Assembly (NCBI GenBank): GCA_013287435.1
Contig: JABDDU010000009.1
Location: 1-55,332 of the forward strand
Origin: Verrucomicrobiota bacterium
GTDB lineage: Bacteria > Pseudomonadota > Gammaproteobacteria > Coxiellales > Coxiellaceae
Length of the DNA stretch: 55,332 nt
Direction: 5' to 3'
This document shows, piece by piece, positions 44,757 to 54,129 of this stretch. Positions within the stretch are counted from its first letter, which is position 1. Every line of letters starts with the position of its first letter. The notes below the pieces were generated by a model that saw only the letters and a program-made list of their open reading frames with translations, had not been told where the DNA came from and made no database searches. The position numbers and the translations under genes are program-made.

Positions 44757-45678
44757 ATAATGCATCAACCCAATGCTCACCTCCATTCAAACACGGTATT
44801 AATTCAAATGACTCACCACCCAGCGCCATCCATTGTGCACGCAATCGAATATTAATTTCTTCCAGTGTCTCTACGCAATCAGCAATGAATGACGGACAAA
44901 CAACGGATAAACGTTTAATATTTTTTTTTCGTAAATTTTTTAATGATTGATCAGTATAGGGTGATATCCATTTTGTAAAACCTAACCTGGATTGAAAAAC
45001 CGTTTGATATTTTTCTTTGGGTAATGGCACTCTATTCGCAATTAATTCTGTGGTGGTAAAACACTGCGCGCGATACTCATCCACACCTTGATGACGTTTC
45101 GGTAATCCATGGTAACTCAATAAAATAAATTCCGGATTATTTTTCTCAATTGATTCGCGAATGATATTTGAAAAAGAATGTATATAAAAATCTTGATTAT
45201 AAAAATCACGAATAATATGCGTTGGTATAGTGAATTGTTTTTTTTCAAATACAGCATTGACTCTATCTAATGCGGATTGTGTGGTAGCGTAAGAAAATTG
45301 TGGAAACAGGGGGAAAACAATGATTTTTTCGCATTGTTTTTTTTGTAGTATCTCAATAGCATTTTCAATACTGGGATTACTGTATCGCATTCCCAACGCA
45401 ACACAATACGCATTACCTAATTTTTTTTGTAACGCATTTTGTAGTGCCAAACTATTGACTAACAGTGGCGATCCTTTGTCAGTCCAAATTTGTTGATACG
45501 CATGCGCAGATATTTTAGGACGCCTGGGTAAAATTATTTTTTTTACTAAAAAATCACGTAATAATTTTGGCAGTGTAATCACATAAGGATCTGACAAAAA
45601 AACATCTAAATAGTGTCGCACAGCTTCTTCGGTGGGTGCTTCGGGTGTTCCTAAGTTGATTAACAAAATTCCAATCAC
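44728..45678 (-). CDS. hemH: Ferrochelatase
   Basis: Inserts ferrous iron into protoporphyrin IX, the last step of heme synthesis. 316 residues. The start GILLINLGTPEAP and the catalytic His in LLSYHGLPKRH are typical, as is the acidic CVETLEEI with the metal-handling Glu. It lies 12 bases after prmC stop on the opposite reading side, in the same direction as prmC, prfA and hemA further upstream. Confidence 0.96.
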   Translation of the reverse strand: MIGILLINLGTPEAPTEEAVRHYLDVFLSDPYVITLPKLLRDFLVKKIILPRRPKISAHAYQQIWTDKGSPLLVNSLALQNALQKKLGNAYCVALGMRYSNPSIENAIEILQKKQCEKIIVFPLFPQFSYATTQSALDRVNAVFEKKQFTIPTHIIRDFYNQDFYIHSFSNIIRESIEKNNPEFILLSYHGLPKRHQGVDEYRAQCFTTTELIANRVPLPKEKYQTVFQSRLGFTKWISPYTDQSLKNLRKKNIKRLSVVCPSFIADCVETLEEINIRLRAQWMALGGESFELIPCLNGGEHWVDALFKAISSFYL

Positions 45679-45690
45679 AGCGAAGCCTCT

Positions 45691-46536
45691 TCAGTAGCTC
45701 GCCTGTGAAGGCGAGCGCTTGTTTCCTGTTATAAATCGAGAAATATCCGACAAATCACGATGATTTTGAATATCTTTAAATTCCATCTCTTTAAATAATT
45801 TAAAAACAGTGTCCGCTTGATCAAACCCATGTTCAATCACCAAATACCCATTCGGCTTTAAAAATTTTTTTGCATGCTGTGTAATTTTTTCAATCGCATC
45901 CAATCCCTTTTTTCCAGATACCAAAGCGGATTGCGGCTCATAGAGTAATTTTTCCAAATGCACATCATTTTCCGCAATATACGGCGGATTGGAAACAATC
46001 ACATCGTAATTTTTATGGGGCAGGGCATCACACCAATCACCTTGATAAAAAGAAATATTGTTTGTGTGGTATTTATCCGCATTTTTTTTCGCAACGGCCA
46101 ATGCTTCATAAGATTCATCAATGGCATCTATTTTCCAATTTTTATTTTCATGCGCGAGAGCAACAGCAATTGCGCCAGAACCTGTTCCCAAATCTGCAAC
46201 AGACCTATTTTCTTTCCCGGAAAATTTTTTGAGTATCCATTCCACCAAACATTCTGTTTCAGGTCGTGGAATTAAAACATCTGGCGTGACTATTAAATCA
46301 AGCTTCCAAAAGGGTTGATGACCGAGTATATAGGCAATGGGTTCGCTGTTGACGCGGCGTGCAACCAAAGAGTCAATCAATCGCGTTTCTATCAGATCAT
46401 CATCCAGACTTATTAATAACTCTGCGCGTGTTTTTTTGAGCGCATGCATTAATAATAAATCGGCGTCGAGTTGAGGGGTGTCGGTGTGTGGAGATAGTTG
46501 TTTTGTGATTTGAATTTTAAGATCGAGTAGTTTCAT
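45691..46536 (-). CDS. prmC: Peptide chain release factor N5-glutamine methyltransferase
   Basis: Methylates the GGQ glutamine of release factors. 281 residues. The SAM motif is VADLGTGSGAIAVALA and the substrate motif is VSNPPYI; IPRPETE precedes them. It starts one base into the prfA stop, a tight coupling with its own substrate. The last 10 residues (KRSPSQASY) are encoded by a hairpin GCTCGCC-N6-GGCGAGC (45697-45716) and an AGCTACTGA string like the REP family, so the C-terminus may be repeat-derived. Confidence 0.95.
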   Translation of the reverse strand: MKLLDLKIQITKQLSPHTDTPQLDADLLLMHALKKTRAELLISLDDDLIETRLIDSLVARRVNSEPIAYILGHQPFWKLDLIVTPDVLIPRPETECLVEWILKKFSGKENRSVADLGTGSGAIAVALAHENKNWKIDAIDESYEALAVAKKNADKYHTNNISFYQGDWCDALPHKNYDVIVSNPPYIAENDVHLEKLLYEPQSALVSGKKGLDAIEKITQHAKKFLKPNGYLVIEHGFDQADTVFKLFKEMEFKDIQNHRDLSDISRFITGNKRSPSQASY

Positions 46537-47618
46537 TACTCACCTAACTCTGCCAATTGCTCCGCCTGCAATTCTCTCGTGAGCGGAACAATGACCGCAT
46601 CCAACTTTCCATTCATCACATCATCCAGCTGATATAACGTTAAATTAATGCGATGATCGGTGACACGTCCTTGCGGAAAATTGTAAGTGCGAATGCGTTC
46701 AGAGCGATCACCACTGCCCACCAAACTTTTACGATGCGCTGCTTCTTCCGACGCTTGTTTTGATTGCGCTGCATTTAATAATCGCGCCGATAATAATGAC
46801 ATCGCACGTGCACGATTTTTATGTTGCGATCGTTCATCCTGACATTCAACCACTAATCCGCTGGGAATATGCGTAATTCGAATCGCAGAATCGGTTTTAT
46901 TAACATGTTGTCCACCCGCGCCGGATGCGCGATACGTATCAACCCGCAAATCCGCCGGATTAATTTTAATTTCATCAATTTCATCTTGCTCAGGTAATAC
47001 GGCAACCGTGCAAGCCGAAGTGTGAATACGACCTTGCGCTTCTGTTTTAGGAACACGTTGCACACGATGCGCGCCCGATTCAAATTTTAATTGCGAATAA
47101 ACACCTTGCCCTTCGATACGCGTAATAATTTCTTTATATCCGCCTTGTTCACCGTCACTCGCTGATACAACCGAACATTGCCATCCTTTGTTTTCAGCAA
47201 AACGGTTATACATGCGAAATAAATCGCCCGCAAAAATAGCGGCTTCATGACCGCCCGTTCCCGCGCGAATTTCTAAAAAGACATTGCGATCATCATTGGG
47301 ATCTTTGGGTAACAATAATAATTGTAGCTCTTGCTCGAGTTTTTCTTGATGATTTTTAAGTGCGCTTAACTCTTCTTGCGCGAGTGCTTGCATCTCAGAA
47401 TCATTTTCAACCAGCATATTTTCGGCAGAAACAATGCCCGCCAGATTTTGTTCGTATTGCGAAAAACATTTTACAATTGGTTCAAGCTGCGCATACTCGC
47501 GACTCAAATCCCGAAATTTATTTTGATTATTAATCACCGCAGGATCGCTCAACATCGCGCTAATTTCGCGATAGCGATTAGATAAAGTCATTAATTTAAG
47601 TCTGAATGATTCTTTCAT
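46536..47618 (-). CDS. prfA: Peptide chain release factor 1
   Basis: Terminates translation at UAA and UAG. 360 residues, standard length. The codon-reading PxT motif is PKT at 190-192 (usually PAT or PVT), and the peptidyl-hydrolysis loop GGQ is at 235-237. Order hemA-prfA-prmC is classical. Confidence 0.97.
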   Translation of the reverse strand: MKESFRLKLMTLSNRYREISAMLSDPAVINNQNKFRDLSREYAQLEPIVKCFSQYEQNLAGIVSAENMLVENDSEMQALAQEELSALKNHQEKLEQELQLLLLPKDPNDDRNVFLEIRAGTGGHEAAIFAGDLFRMYNRFAENKGWQCSVVSASDGEQGGYKEIITRIEGQGVYSQLKFESGAHRVQRVPKTEAQGRIHTSACTVAVLPEQDEIDEIKINPADLRVDTYRASGAGGQHVNKTDSAIRITHIPSGLVVECQDERSQHKNRARAMSLLSARLLNAAQSKQASEEAAHRKSLVGSGDRSERIRTYNFPQGRVTDHRINLTLYQLDDVMNGKLDAVIVPLTRELQAEQLAELGE

Positions 47619-47624
47619 AGATGG

Positions 47625-48863
47625 TTATTCTAACTCAAAAAATGATTTAATTCTCTGAAAAATTTCACATTCACCTTCTGACGCAGCCTCACGCAATTTT
47701 ACCGTTGGATGATGCATAATTTTATTTATCATGTTATGACCGAATTCTTCTAGCACGATTTTGGAATCATAACCGAGCTGTAATTGTTTCAGCGCTTTTT
47801 CTTGTTCTTGCAAACGAATATGATTTAATCGATCGCGATAATCACTAATCACCTGTCGCGCATGAAAAACCTGCATTTTCCGCAAGAATTGTGACGCTTG
47901 AAAATCAATCATGAATTCTGCTTGCTTCGCAGCTTCCATTCTATTTTTTAAATTTTCCGTGATAATCAGCTGCAAATCATCCAAATTGTATAAATGAACA
48001 TGATTTAATGTTGCAATTTCAGGCTCAATATCGCGCGGCACCGCTAAATCAATTAATAATAATGGACGATTTTTTTTATGCTTTATTGCATTTTCAATCA
48101 TGCCTTTGCCGAGAAGGGGCAATTGACTGGTTGTTGCAGAAATCACCATATCACTGTCTTTTATATAAGCCGGAATATCTTGAATACGAATCGCATGCAC
48201 ATTTAATGTTTCAACAAAATGCTGCGTTTTTTCAATCGTGCGATTTGCAACAATAATTTGTTTAACACCCAAACCATGCAAATGGGTTGCAATCAATCTA
48301 ATCGTTTCGCCAGCACCAATCAATAAAACACGACAATCTGATACTTGTTTATAAATGCGTTTTGATAATTGCGTAATCGCATACGCAATAGAAACGGGAT
48401 GCGCGCCGATATTGGTATCCGTGCGAATGTGTTTGCTCGCTTCAAAAACCGCTGGAAATACGTGTTTTAAGTGAACGCCAACAGTTCCGGCATTTTGGGC
48501 GATTTGATAGGCTTGCTTCATCTGTCCGAATACTTGCGACTCACCCAGCACCATCGAATCTAATCCACTGGCAACACGCATCATATGACGCACCGCGTCA
48601 ATATCATGATGGGAATAGCAGAAATCAGCTAAATTAACGGTGGTTAATGCTTTTTGATGTGTCAACCAATTTTGTATGACAGCAATATCCACGGGATTGG
48701 TATAAATTTCCGTGCGATTGCAAGTTGATAAAATGACAGCCTCATTAACCGCTGGTTGTTTTACCAAATCCTGCAATGCAGATGGTAATTGTATTTCGCT
48801 AAAACTGAGTTTTTCGCGAATGGCAATCGGCGCTGTTTGATGGTTAATTCCGTAAACATTCAT
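47625..48863 (-). CDS. hemA: Glutamyl-tRNA reductase
   Basis: The first step of the C5 heme pathway: reduces glutamyl-tRNA to glutamate semialdehyde. 412 residues. The active-site Cys48 is in ILSTCNRTEIY, followed by GLDSMVLGESQV and the NADPH-binding VLLIGAGET. First gene of hemA-prfA-prmC-hemH on this strand; divergent from lolB. Confidence 0.96.
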   Translation of the reverse strand: MNVYGINHQTAPIAIREKLSFSEIQLPSALQDLVKQPAVNEAVILSTCNRTEIYTNPVDIAVIQNWLTHQKALTTVNLADFCYSHHDIDAVRHMMRVASGLDSMVLGESQVFGQMKQAYQIAQNAGTVGVHLKHVFPAVFEASKHIRTDTNIGAHPVSIAYAITQLSKRIYKQVSDCRVLLIGAGETIRLIATHLHGLGVKQIIVANRTIEKTQHFVETLNVHAIRIQDIPAYIKDSDMVISATTSQLPLLGKGMIENAIKHKKNRPLLLIDLAVPRDIEPEIATLNHVHLYNLDDLQLIITENLKNRMEAAKQAEFMIDFQASQFLRKMQVFHARQVISDYRDRLNHIRLQEQEKALKQLQLGYDSKIVLEEFGHNMINKIMHHPTVKLREAASEGECEIFQRIKSFFELE

Positions 48864-49040
48864 AATGGGTGTCTATGTGATTTTGGCTGGTATCATAACA
48901 ATATTCTAATTTATAGCAAAATAGACGATATGATCTGTATAATATCTCTGTACACGACAAAAAATATGAAATAGCACGGTCATATCATCCAACGAGCGGT
49001 TGAAATATACAGAATTAGTTTTACCAAAACGGACATCACA
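48864..49040. promoter_or_regulatory. Divergent hemA / lolB promoter region
   Basis: A 177-base A/T-rich gap between the two start codons. TATAAT on the plus strand (48938-48943) is the best -10 box for lolB, without a clear -35. For hemA I see no convincing box. No repeats here. Confidence 0.35.
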
Positions 49041-49712
49041 ATGATTTATAAAAAATTGATTTATAAAAAATTCATTCTATTTTTTGGATTAATTGGCGTG
49101 TTGTTGTTATCAGGTTGCGACACCTTAAAAACACCACGAGCATCAGAACGTTTTGAACAGAAAACACCACTGGAGCGTCAGACGGCGTTAACAAAAATAA
49201 AATTTTGGAAAATTTATGGTGCGTTCAGTATTAGGCAGGAACGTCAAAAACCCGAGATTGCAGACTATAGCTGGGATCAACAAGGATCGAAAAATTATCG
49301 TATTGTGCTTTCCTCGCCGATGGATTTGTATCATGTGACCATTTCTCGTCGAATGGGATCCGTCACTTTATGGAAAAATGGCACGCATGCGTTCAATGCA
49401 AAAACACCGGAAGGTTTAATGCAAAAAGCGTTAGGATGGTCATTGCCTGTTCGCGCATTAAGTGTTTGGATTAAAGGCATGCCTGATCTACACGCTGGAA
49501 AATATGCGGCAGGATACGATACATTTGGTCACTTAACCGTGTTGCATCAAAAAGGGTGGACACTACATTTTGGCGCGTATCGAAGAAATGAAGAGTATGG
49601 TGTCGATTTACCGCAAATTATTACCTTGGAACGTCCGGGATTTTTTGTGAAAATTATTGTCAAAAATTGGATGTTGTATATGCAGCCTTATTCGTTGCCA
49701 AATATTATGTAA
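49041..49712 (+). CDS. lolB: Outer-membrane lipoprotein receptor LolB
   Basis: Accepts lipoproteins from LolA and inserts them in the outer membrane. 223 residues. The lipoprotein signal ends LLSGC with Cys26. The body follows the LolB fold: FWKIYGAFSIRQ, SYSWDQ-type strand (here DYSWDQQGSKNYRI), MGWSLPV-type stretch (LGWSLPVRALSVWIKG) and a hydrophobic C-terminal part. Located divergently from hemA as in Pseudomonas and relatives. Confidence 0.9.
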   Translation: MIYKKLIYKKFILFFGLIGVLLLSGCDTLKTPRASERFEQKTPLERQTALTKIKFWKIYGAFSIRQERQKPEIADYSWDQQGSKNYRIVLSSPMDLYHVTISRRMGSVTLWKNGTHAFNAKTPEGLMQKALGWSLPVRALSVWIKGMPDLHAGKYAAGYDTFGHLTVLHQKGWTLHFGAYRRNEEYGVDLPQIITLERPGFFVKIIVKNWMLYMQPYSLPNIM

Positions 49713-49719
49713 TCCTTTT

Positions 49720-49911
49720 AAATGCGAATTAAGAGCTAAACTATCGGTAGCGAGTGAATGTTGGGGTTACGGATGGTTTGAGGGGAGTGTGTGTGGCATG
49801 GATGCCACACCAAGCAAGCCTACACGGATGTATTCACGGCGTCTCTCCGAAAACCATCCTAACCACAACATTCCGAGCGAATGCAAAAAGTTCAGCTCTT
49901 AATTCGCATTT
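49720..49911. mobile_element. MITE-like element with 18-base terminal inverted repeats
   Basis: Perfect ends AAATGCGAATTAAGAGCT (49720-49737) and its reverse complement (49894-49911) enclose an interior that is itself an imperfect inverted repeat (GAATGTTGGGGTTACGGATGG against CCATCCTAACCACAACATTC). The whole 192-base unit could fold on itself. Short frames inside it are not genes. It starts eight bases after lolB and occupies the place where ispE lies in related bacteria. A similar end string recurs at 55290-55332. Confidence 0.7.
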
Positions 49912-49937
49912 GACACAACGTAAAAGTAAAGTAGAAT
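49910..49937 (+). promoter_or_regulatory. Strong promoter of tRNA-Gln and prs
   Basis: TTGACA (49910-49915), a 16-base spacer and TAGAAT (49932-49937) lie 15 bases before the tRNA. The first two T residues of the -35 box are the last bases of the MITE-like element, so the element completes the promoter. Confidence 0.75.
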
Positions 49938-49952
49938 AACCGCGTTACCTGT

Positions 49953-50024
49953 TGGGGTGTCGCCAAGTGGTAAGGCAGCGGGTTTTGATCTCGCCATTCC
50001 GTGGTTCGAATCCATGCACCCCAG
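49953..50024 (+). tRNA. tRNA-Gln (anticodon TTG)
   Basis: A 72-base cloverleaf. Acceptor arm TGGGGTG pairs with CACCCCA; the anticodon loop is TTTTGAT with anticodon TTG; the T arm has the GTTCGAATC string. The discriminator base is G and CCA is not encoded. The next gene, prs, begins 18 bases later, so both probably share one transcript that is processed. Confidence 0.97.
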
Positions 50025-50042
50025 TTTTTCAAGGACGCCATC

Positions 50043-50993
50043 GTGGCTGAAGTAAAAATTTTTGGTGGATCTGCAACGCCGATATTAGCGCAACGTGTCG
50101 TTGAATATTTGGGAATGGAATTAGGCAAAGCGATGGTCGGCACATTCAGCGACGGCGAAACCCGCGTTGAAATTCAAGAAAACGTGCGTGGTCGAGATGT
50201 ATTCATCATTCAATCCACTTGCGCACCCTGCAACGATACCTTAATGGAATTATTATTGATGGCCGATGCCTTTCGTCGTGCATCAGCAACGAGTATTACC
50301 GCTGTCGTTCCTTATTTCGGCTATGCCAGACAAGATCGCCGCGTGCGTTCATCGCGTGTTCCCATTTCTGCAAAAGTAGTTGCGGATATGATGGCCAAAG
50401 TGGGAATAACTCGCTTAATTACTGTTGATTTGCACGCCGATCAAATTCAAGGTTTCTTTTCTATTCCGGTTGATAACGTTTATGCAAGCCCATCGATTTT
50501 GGAACAGCATGGTGTGTTAGTGGATTATCCCGATTTAACAGTTGTATCACCAGACGTTGGAGGTGTTGTTCGTGCGCGAGCAATTGCAAAACGTTTACAT
50601 GATACCGATTTGGCAATTATCGATAAACGACGTCCTTCAGCAAATCAATCGCAAGTCATGAATGTTATTGGTCGTGTTGAAAATCGTCATTGCTTGATTG
50701 TCGATGATATTGTCGACACGGCAGGTACATTATGTCATGCCGCCAATGCGTTGAAAGAACGCGGTGCGAAAAAAGTGGCGGCGTATTGCACACATCCTGT
50801 GTTGTCCGGTCGCGCAATCGAAAATATTGAACAATCTGTTATTGATGATCTCATCGTGACAGATACGATTCCATTGTCAGAAGCAGCGCTTCAATGCGCT
50901 AAGATCAAGCAAGTGTCATTAAGTGGCATGATCGCCGAAACCATTTCACGTATTACGACGAATGAGTCGGTGAGTTCGATGTTTGAGGATTAG
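50043..50993 (+). CDS. prs: Ribose-phosphate pyrophosphokinase (PRPP synthetase)
   Basis: Makes PRPP from ribose-5-phosphate and ATP, for nucleotide, histidine and NAD synthesis. From GTG at 50043 (AAGGA box eight bases upstream) it has 316 residues, the usual length, and begins [13 protein letters not shown] longer frame opening at 50001 starts inside the tRNA and is not real. Motifs: [35 protein letters not shown] and the PRPP loop DDIVDTAGT. Together with rpiA at 23460 it links the pentose pathway to nucleotides. Confidence 0.97.
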   Translation: MAEVKIFGGSATPILAQRVVEYLGMELGKAMVGTFSDGETRVEIQENVRGRDVFIIQSTCAPCNDTLMELLLMADAFRRASATSITAVVPYFGYARQDRRVRSSRVPISAKVVADMMAKVGITRLITVDLHADQIQGFFSIPVDNVYASPSILEQHGVLVDYPDLTVVSPDVGGVVRARAIAKRLHDTDLAIIDKRRPSANQSQVMNVIGRVENRHCLIVDDIVDTAGTLCHAANALKERGAKKVAAYCTHPVLSGRAIENIEQSVIDDLIVTDTIPLSEAALQCAKIKQVSLSGMIAETISRITTNESVSSMFED

Positions 50994-51152
50994 TGTGAGG
51001 ATGAGCGTGAGTGTGGGTGTGGATGTGAGTGTGAGTGTGAGTGTGAGGGTCAGAGGTACGGTTTAGAAAATCGTCTTGTGAATATTGTTTTTGTACGGCC
51101 AGAATGTTTTAAGATTGTTTTTCACACTCACACTCACACTCACACCCACACT
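50993..51152 (+). repeat. Large GTGTGA hairpin element between prs and rplY
   Basis: The left arm of GTGTGA-type units (50993-51048) is followed by the core TCAGAGGTACGGTTTAG (51050-51066), about 55 bases of unique sequence, and a right arm of TCACAC units (51122-51151). The core is nearly the same as in the element near 2948, 48 kb away. Confidence 0.85.
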
Positions 51153-51239
51153 TCTTACTTACACCGAAAAACCTCTGGTGTTTTCCCTGTAATTCGTTAA
51201 AATACCCGTTCTTAAAATCTACATCCCACGGAGTACGTC

Positions 51240-51941
51240 ATGTCAGTTTCATTCGAATTCGAAGCGCAAGCGCGTCAAGCAGCAGGTAAACCTGCGGCAC
51301 GTCGTCTGCGTCGCGAAGATAAAGTACCTGCAATTGTGTACGGTGCTGGCAGAGAACCGATGCCTATTAGTTTGTCTCATAACAAAGTGAGCAAAGCACT
51401 TGAGCATGAATCGGTTTATTCGCATATTTTAACGCTTAAAGTTGATGGCGAAGCAGAAAAAGTCGTATTAAAAGCCTTAATGCGTCATCCTACGAAACCG
51501 AGAATCATGCACATGGATTTTTTGCGCATTAATCTCAAAGAAAAATTAACCATGCGCGTGCCATTGCATTTTACGGGTGAAGATAAAGCGCCCGGCATTA
51601 AAGCAGAAGGTGTTTTATCAAAATTGATTACGCATTTGGACATTTCGTGTTTACCAGCCGATTTGCCTGAATTTATCACTGTGGATATTTCAGATTTGAA
51701 TATCGGTGACTCTATTCACACGTCCAAAATTGCATTGCCTGAACGTGTTGCCTTAGCGCATGCGATCGAAGATGAAGAACATGATCAAGTGGTCGTTAGC
51801 ATTCATCAACCACGTGCGGAAGAACCGGAAGAAACCGCAGCGCCCGTTGCAGCTGAAACCGTGATCACAGGTCAAAAACCTGAGGTTGAAGGTGAAGCAG
51901 CAGCACCTGCTGAAGAATCGAAGGAAAAGCCGAAGAAATAG
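51240..51941 (+). CDS. rplY: 50S ribosomal protein L25/general stress protein Ctc
   Basis: Binds 5S rRNA. 233 residues, the long Ctc form: an N-terminal L25 domain (FEFEAQARQAAGKPAARRLRR, VPAIVYG) and a C-terminal TL5-like domain (MRVPLHFTGEDKAPGIKAEG), ending in a Glu/Ala/Pro-rich acidic tail with a final Lys cluster. A GGAG box precedes the ATG. It lies between prs and pth as in gammaproteobacteria. Confidence 0.95.
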   Translation: MSVSFEFEAQARQAAGKPAARRLRREDKVPAIVYGAGREPMPISLSHNKVSKALEHESVYSHILTLKVDGEAEKVVLKALMRHPTKPRIMHMDFLRINLKEKLTMRVPLHFTGEDKAPGIKAEGVLSKLITHLDISCLPADLPEFITVDISDLNIGDSIHTSKIALPERVALAHAIEDEEHDQVVVSIHQPRAEEPEETAAPVAAETVITGQKPEVEGEAAAPAEESKEKPKK

Positions 51942-51955
51942 TGTGATGGAACTCT

Positions 51956-52528
51956 ATGTCAATCCGATGCATCATTGGTCTTGGCAATCCTGGCGCCGAG
52001 TATGCCAAAACGCGGCATAATGTCGGCGCTTGGTTTGTTGATTTTTTTGCTGAAAAAAATACTATCTCGCTTACATTACAGAAAAAATTCCACGCTCATA
52101 TTGGTGAATTCAGCGCGAGCGATCACACCAAAATTTTTTTACTGAAACCTACAACCTATATGAACGAAAGCGGCTTATCCGTTTCTGCATTTGTTAAATT
52201 TCACAAAATAAATCCCGAAGAAATATTAATCGTTCATGATGAATTAGATTTTGAACCAGGTATTGCGCGTCTCAAACAAGGGGGCGGGCATGGTGGTCAC
52301 AATGGTTTGCGCGATATTATTTCGCACTTAAATTCCAGTGATTTCTATCGTTTGCGTATTGGCATTGGTCATCCAGGTAATCGTGATGACGTGGTAGATT
52401 ACGTATTAAATAAACCATCGCGTGACGATCGCGTGGAAATTATCAAAGCGATCGATGAATCTATGCGCGTCATCCCTGAATTATTATCCGGCGAATTTCA
52501 AAAAGCGTTTCATACGCTGCATTCATAA
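51956..52528 (+). CDS. pth: Peptidyl-tRNA hydrolase
   Basis: Recycles peptidyl-tRNA dropped from ribosomes. 190 residues. GLGNPGAEYAKTRHNVG carries Asn11 and the catalytic His21; TTYMNESG and HDELDFEPG follow, then GGGHGGHNGLRDI. The 3' end overlaps the convergent abiEii gene by six bases. Confidence 0.96.
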   Translation: MSIRCIIGLGNPGAEYAKTRHNVGAWFVDFFAEKNTISLTLQKKFHAHIGEFSASDHTKIFLLKPTTYMNESGLSVSAFVKFHKINPEEILIVHDELDFEPGIARLKQGGGHGGHNGLRDIISHLNSSDFYRLRIGIGHPGNRDDVVDYVLNKPSRDDRVEIIKAIDESMRVIPELLSGEFQKAFHTLHS

Positions 52529-53374
52529 ATAATCTTCTAGCTTATGAATGCGATCCAAGAAAAAATTATTGTTCCATAATGCCAAACCTCTGATTTGTTC
52601 GACAGTAACAAACATTTCAACTTCATAGACCGCTTTTTTCCAATCAATAGTCGCAATTTTATTTTTTAATTCCTTAATGAGCCATGTTTTATCAAATACA
52701 ATGGATTTTTTTTCCCAGGGCCCATTTTGATCAAACGCATTTTGTAAAAAATTAAAATTAATTGTGATTTTCTGTGCAACATACCAAAGAAAATCGAACC
52801 AATCGCGCCCTTTCAAATATTCACGGCATAACAATGCATGGCATTTTCCACTAAAATTGCTTGGTAAATCTTGTGCGGCAATCGAATAATCTGCTGGAAA
52901 TTCTAGATATTTTTGTTCTTCATTGGATCCACTTGGAGGGTTGGTATCAATTTCAAATTTGATCAATAATTTTTTATGTGCATGATGGTGAAAATTTAAT
53001 TTTAAAATTTTACCGATTGAATTATCTTTTAAAAACATTTTTTTCACAGTGGTTTTCGCTTTTTCACGATCTTGAATTTCAGGTGAAATACCATAAAGCG
53101 AAAATGCTTTTTTCATTTGTTCGATATACTTTTCCCATTGAAAATTTTTAGTGGGTTGTTTTAAAATAAAATCGAGATCTTCTGAAAATCGTGGTAATCG
53201 ATGAAGAATGCGAAGCGCAGTACCACCTTGAAATAAAGCTTTTGAAAAAAAATCTGTGGTTGATAATGCATACAATGCTATTTCTTGCAAAATTTCTTTT
53301 AATGCATTTTCCTCATCATCTGGTTTTCGAAGTGTATATTTTTTCAGTTGTGCGTCAATAATAGGGTTAATCAT
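52523..53374 (-). CDS. abiEii: AbiEii-type nucleotidyltransferase toxin
   Basis: 283 residues. The nucleotidyltransferase core is FQGGTALRILHRLPRFSEDLDF: GGTALR at 50-55 and the metal-binding Asp pair in SEDLDF at 64-69. AbiEii toxins transfer nucleotides (for several, to tRNA acceptor ends) and arrest growth, aborting phage infection. The start overlaps the AbiEi stop by four bases. The system splits pth from ychF, which are neighbours in most gammaproteobacteria. Confidence 0.85.
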   Translation of the reverse strand: MINPIIDAQLKKYTLRKPDDEENALKEILQEIALYALSTTDFFSKALFQGGTALRILHRLPRFSEDLDFILKQPTKNFQWEKYIEQMKKAFSLYGISPEIQDREKAKTTVKKMFLKDNSIGKILKLNFHHHAHKKLLIKFEIDTNPPSGSNEEQKYLEFPADYSIAAQDLPSNFSGKCHALLCREYLKGRDWFDFLWYVAQKITINFNFLQNAFDQNGPWEKKSIVFDKTWLIKELKNKIATIDWKKAVYEVEMFVTVEQIRGLALWNNNFFLDRIHKLEDYL

Positions 53375-54015
53375 TTTTCATCCAGTAGATTTTTTAAGAG
53401 TCGCATAACATAACGCGATTGATATACATTTTTCAATACCGTGATTTCTCTGAATGTGATTTTTTCAATATCAGTTTCTTCTATGCGTAAGCTTTCCGTT
53501 AAAAAATGGATATTGGCATTTTCAACTTTATGACAATAAACATAATCCATTAACGCGCGAAGCGGTGTTGCAATATATACAATTTGATTATTAACATTAA
53601 TCATTTGCACTCCGTAATAAAAATACAGGGGTAAAATAGGTATTGCACGATATACAAAATATCCATAAGGCGTTTCAAATTTTTTATTTCTACTGAAAGC
53701 CGCAATACTGGTGACTTGAGTGACACGTTCTGGGATTAAATTGTGAAAACTGAGCGCGGATTCACTGCTCGCATAACTAAATGGCACAATACGATTAGCA
53801 ATATAAAATGGATGCAATGCATTTTCTTTTTGATATTTGTAATGCAGTGTGTAATATCCGCGACATAAACGAATTAATTCATTTTTTTTGATGGCTTTAT
53901 TGACGAGCGCATAACGTCTTGCCGGTGTGCCTTTAAATAGCGCAGCCAAATCGTTTTCCCGAATGATATGTTCATGCAGGTGATTGTCGATGATCAACTC
54001 TGTGCTTTTTTGCAT
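53371..54015 (-). CDS. abiEi: AbiEi-type antitoxin / transcriptional regulator
   Basis: From the ATG at 54015 it has 214 residues. The N-terminal winged helix (about 1-65, with LFKGTPARRYALVNKAIKKNELIRLCRGYYTL) matches the AbiEi DNA-binding domain; the rest is the C-terminal antitoxin domain (YIANRIVPFSYASSESALSFHNLIPE). AbiEi represses its own promoter through inverted repeats. An in-frame TTG at 54042 has no ribosome-binding site. The promoter predicts a start of transcription at the A of the ATG, so the mRNA may be leaderless. Confidence 0.82.
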   Translation of the reverse strand: MQKSTELIIDNHLHEHIIRENDLAALFKGTPARRYALVNKAIKKNELIRLCRGYYTLHYKYQKENALHPFYIANRIVPFSYASSESALSFHNLIPERVTQVTSIAAFSRNKKFETPYGYFVYRAIPILPLYFYYGVQMINVNNQIVYIATPLRALMDYVYCHKVENANIHFLTESLRIEETDIEKITFREITVLKNVYQSRYVMRLLKNLLDEK

Positions 54016-54021
54016 ACTAAT

Positions 54022-54060
54022 ATTATGCAAGAAACTTCCCAAAAAAGCAAGTTTCCTGCA
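54022..54060 (-). promoter_or_regulatory. abiE promoter with overlapping inverted-repeat operator
   Basis: On the minus strand TTGCTT (54050-54045), a 17-base spacer and CATAAT (54027-54022). An imperfect inverted repeat of the form GCARGAAACTTSC (about 54027-54039 and 54047-54059) overlaps the -35 box and the end of the -10 box. AbiEi binding there would block RNA polymerase. Confidence 0.6.
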
Positions 54061-54129
54061 AAAGTATTAAACCGGCTATCGGACTATAATATCATATTTA
54101 TGTATATCACAATATTATGATATAACCGA

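Noticed and set aside
49657..49939. Two overlapping short frames after lolB
   Set aside because: They lie wholly in the MITE-like inverted repeat, have no family features, and are explained by its palindromic sequence.
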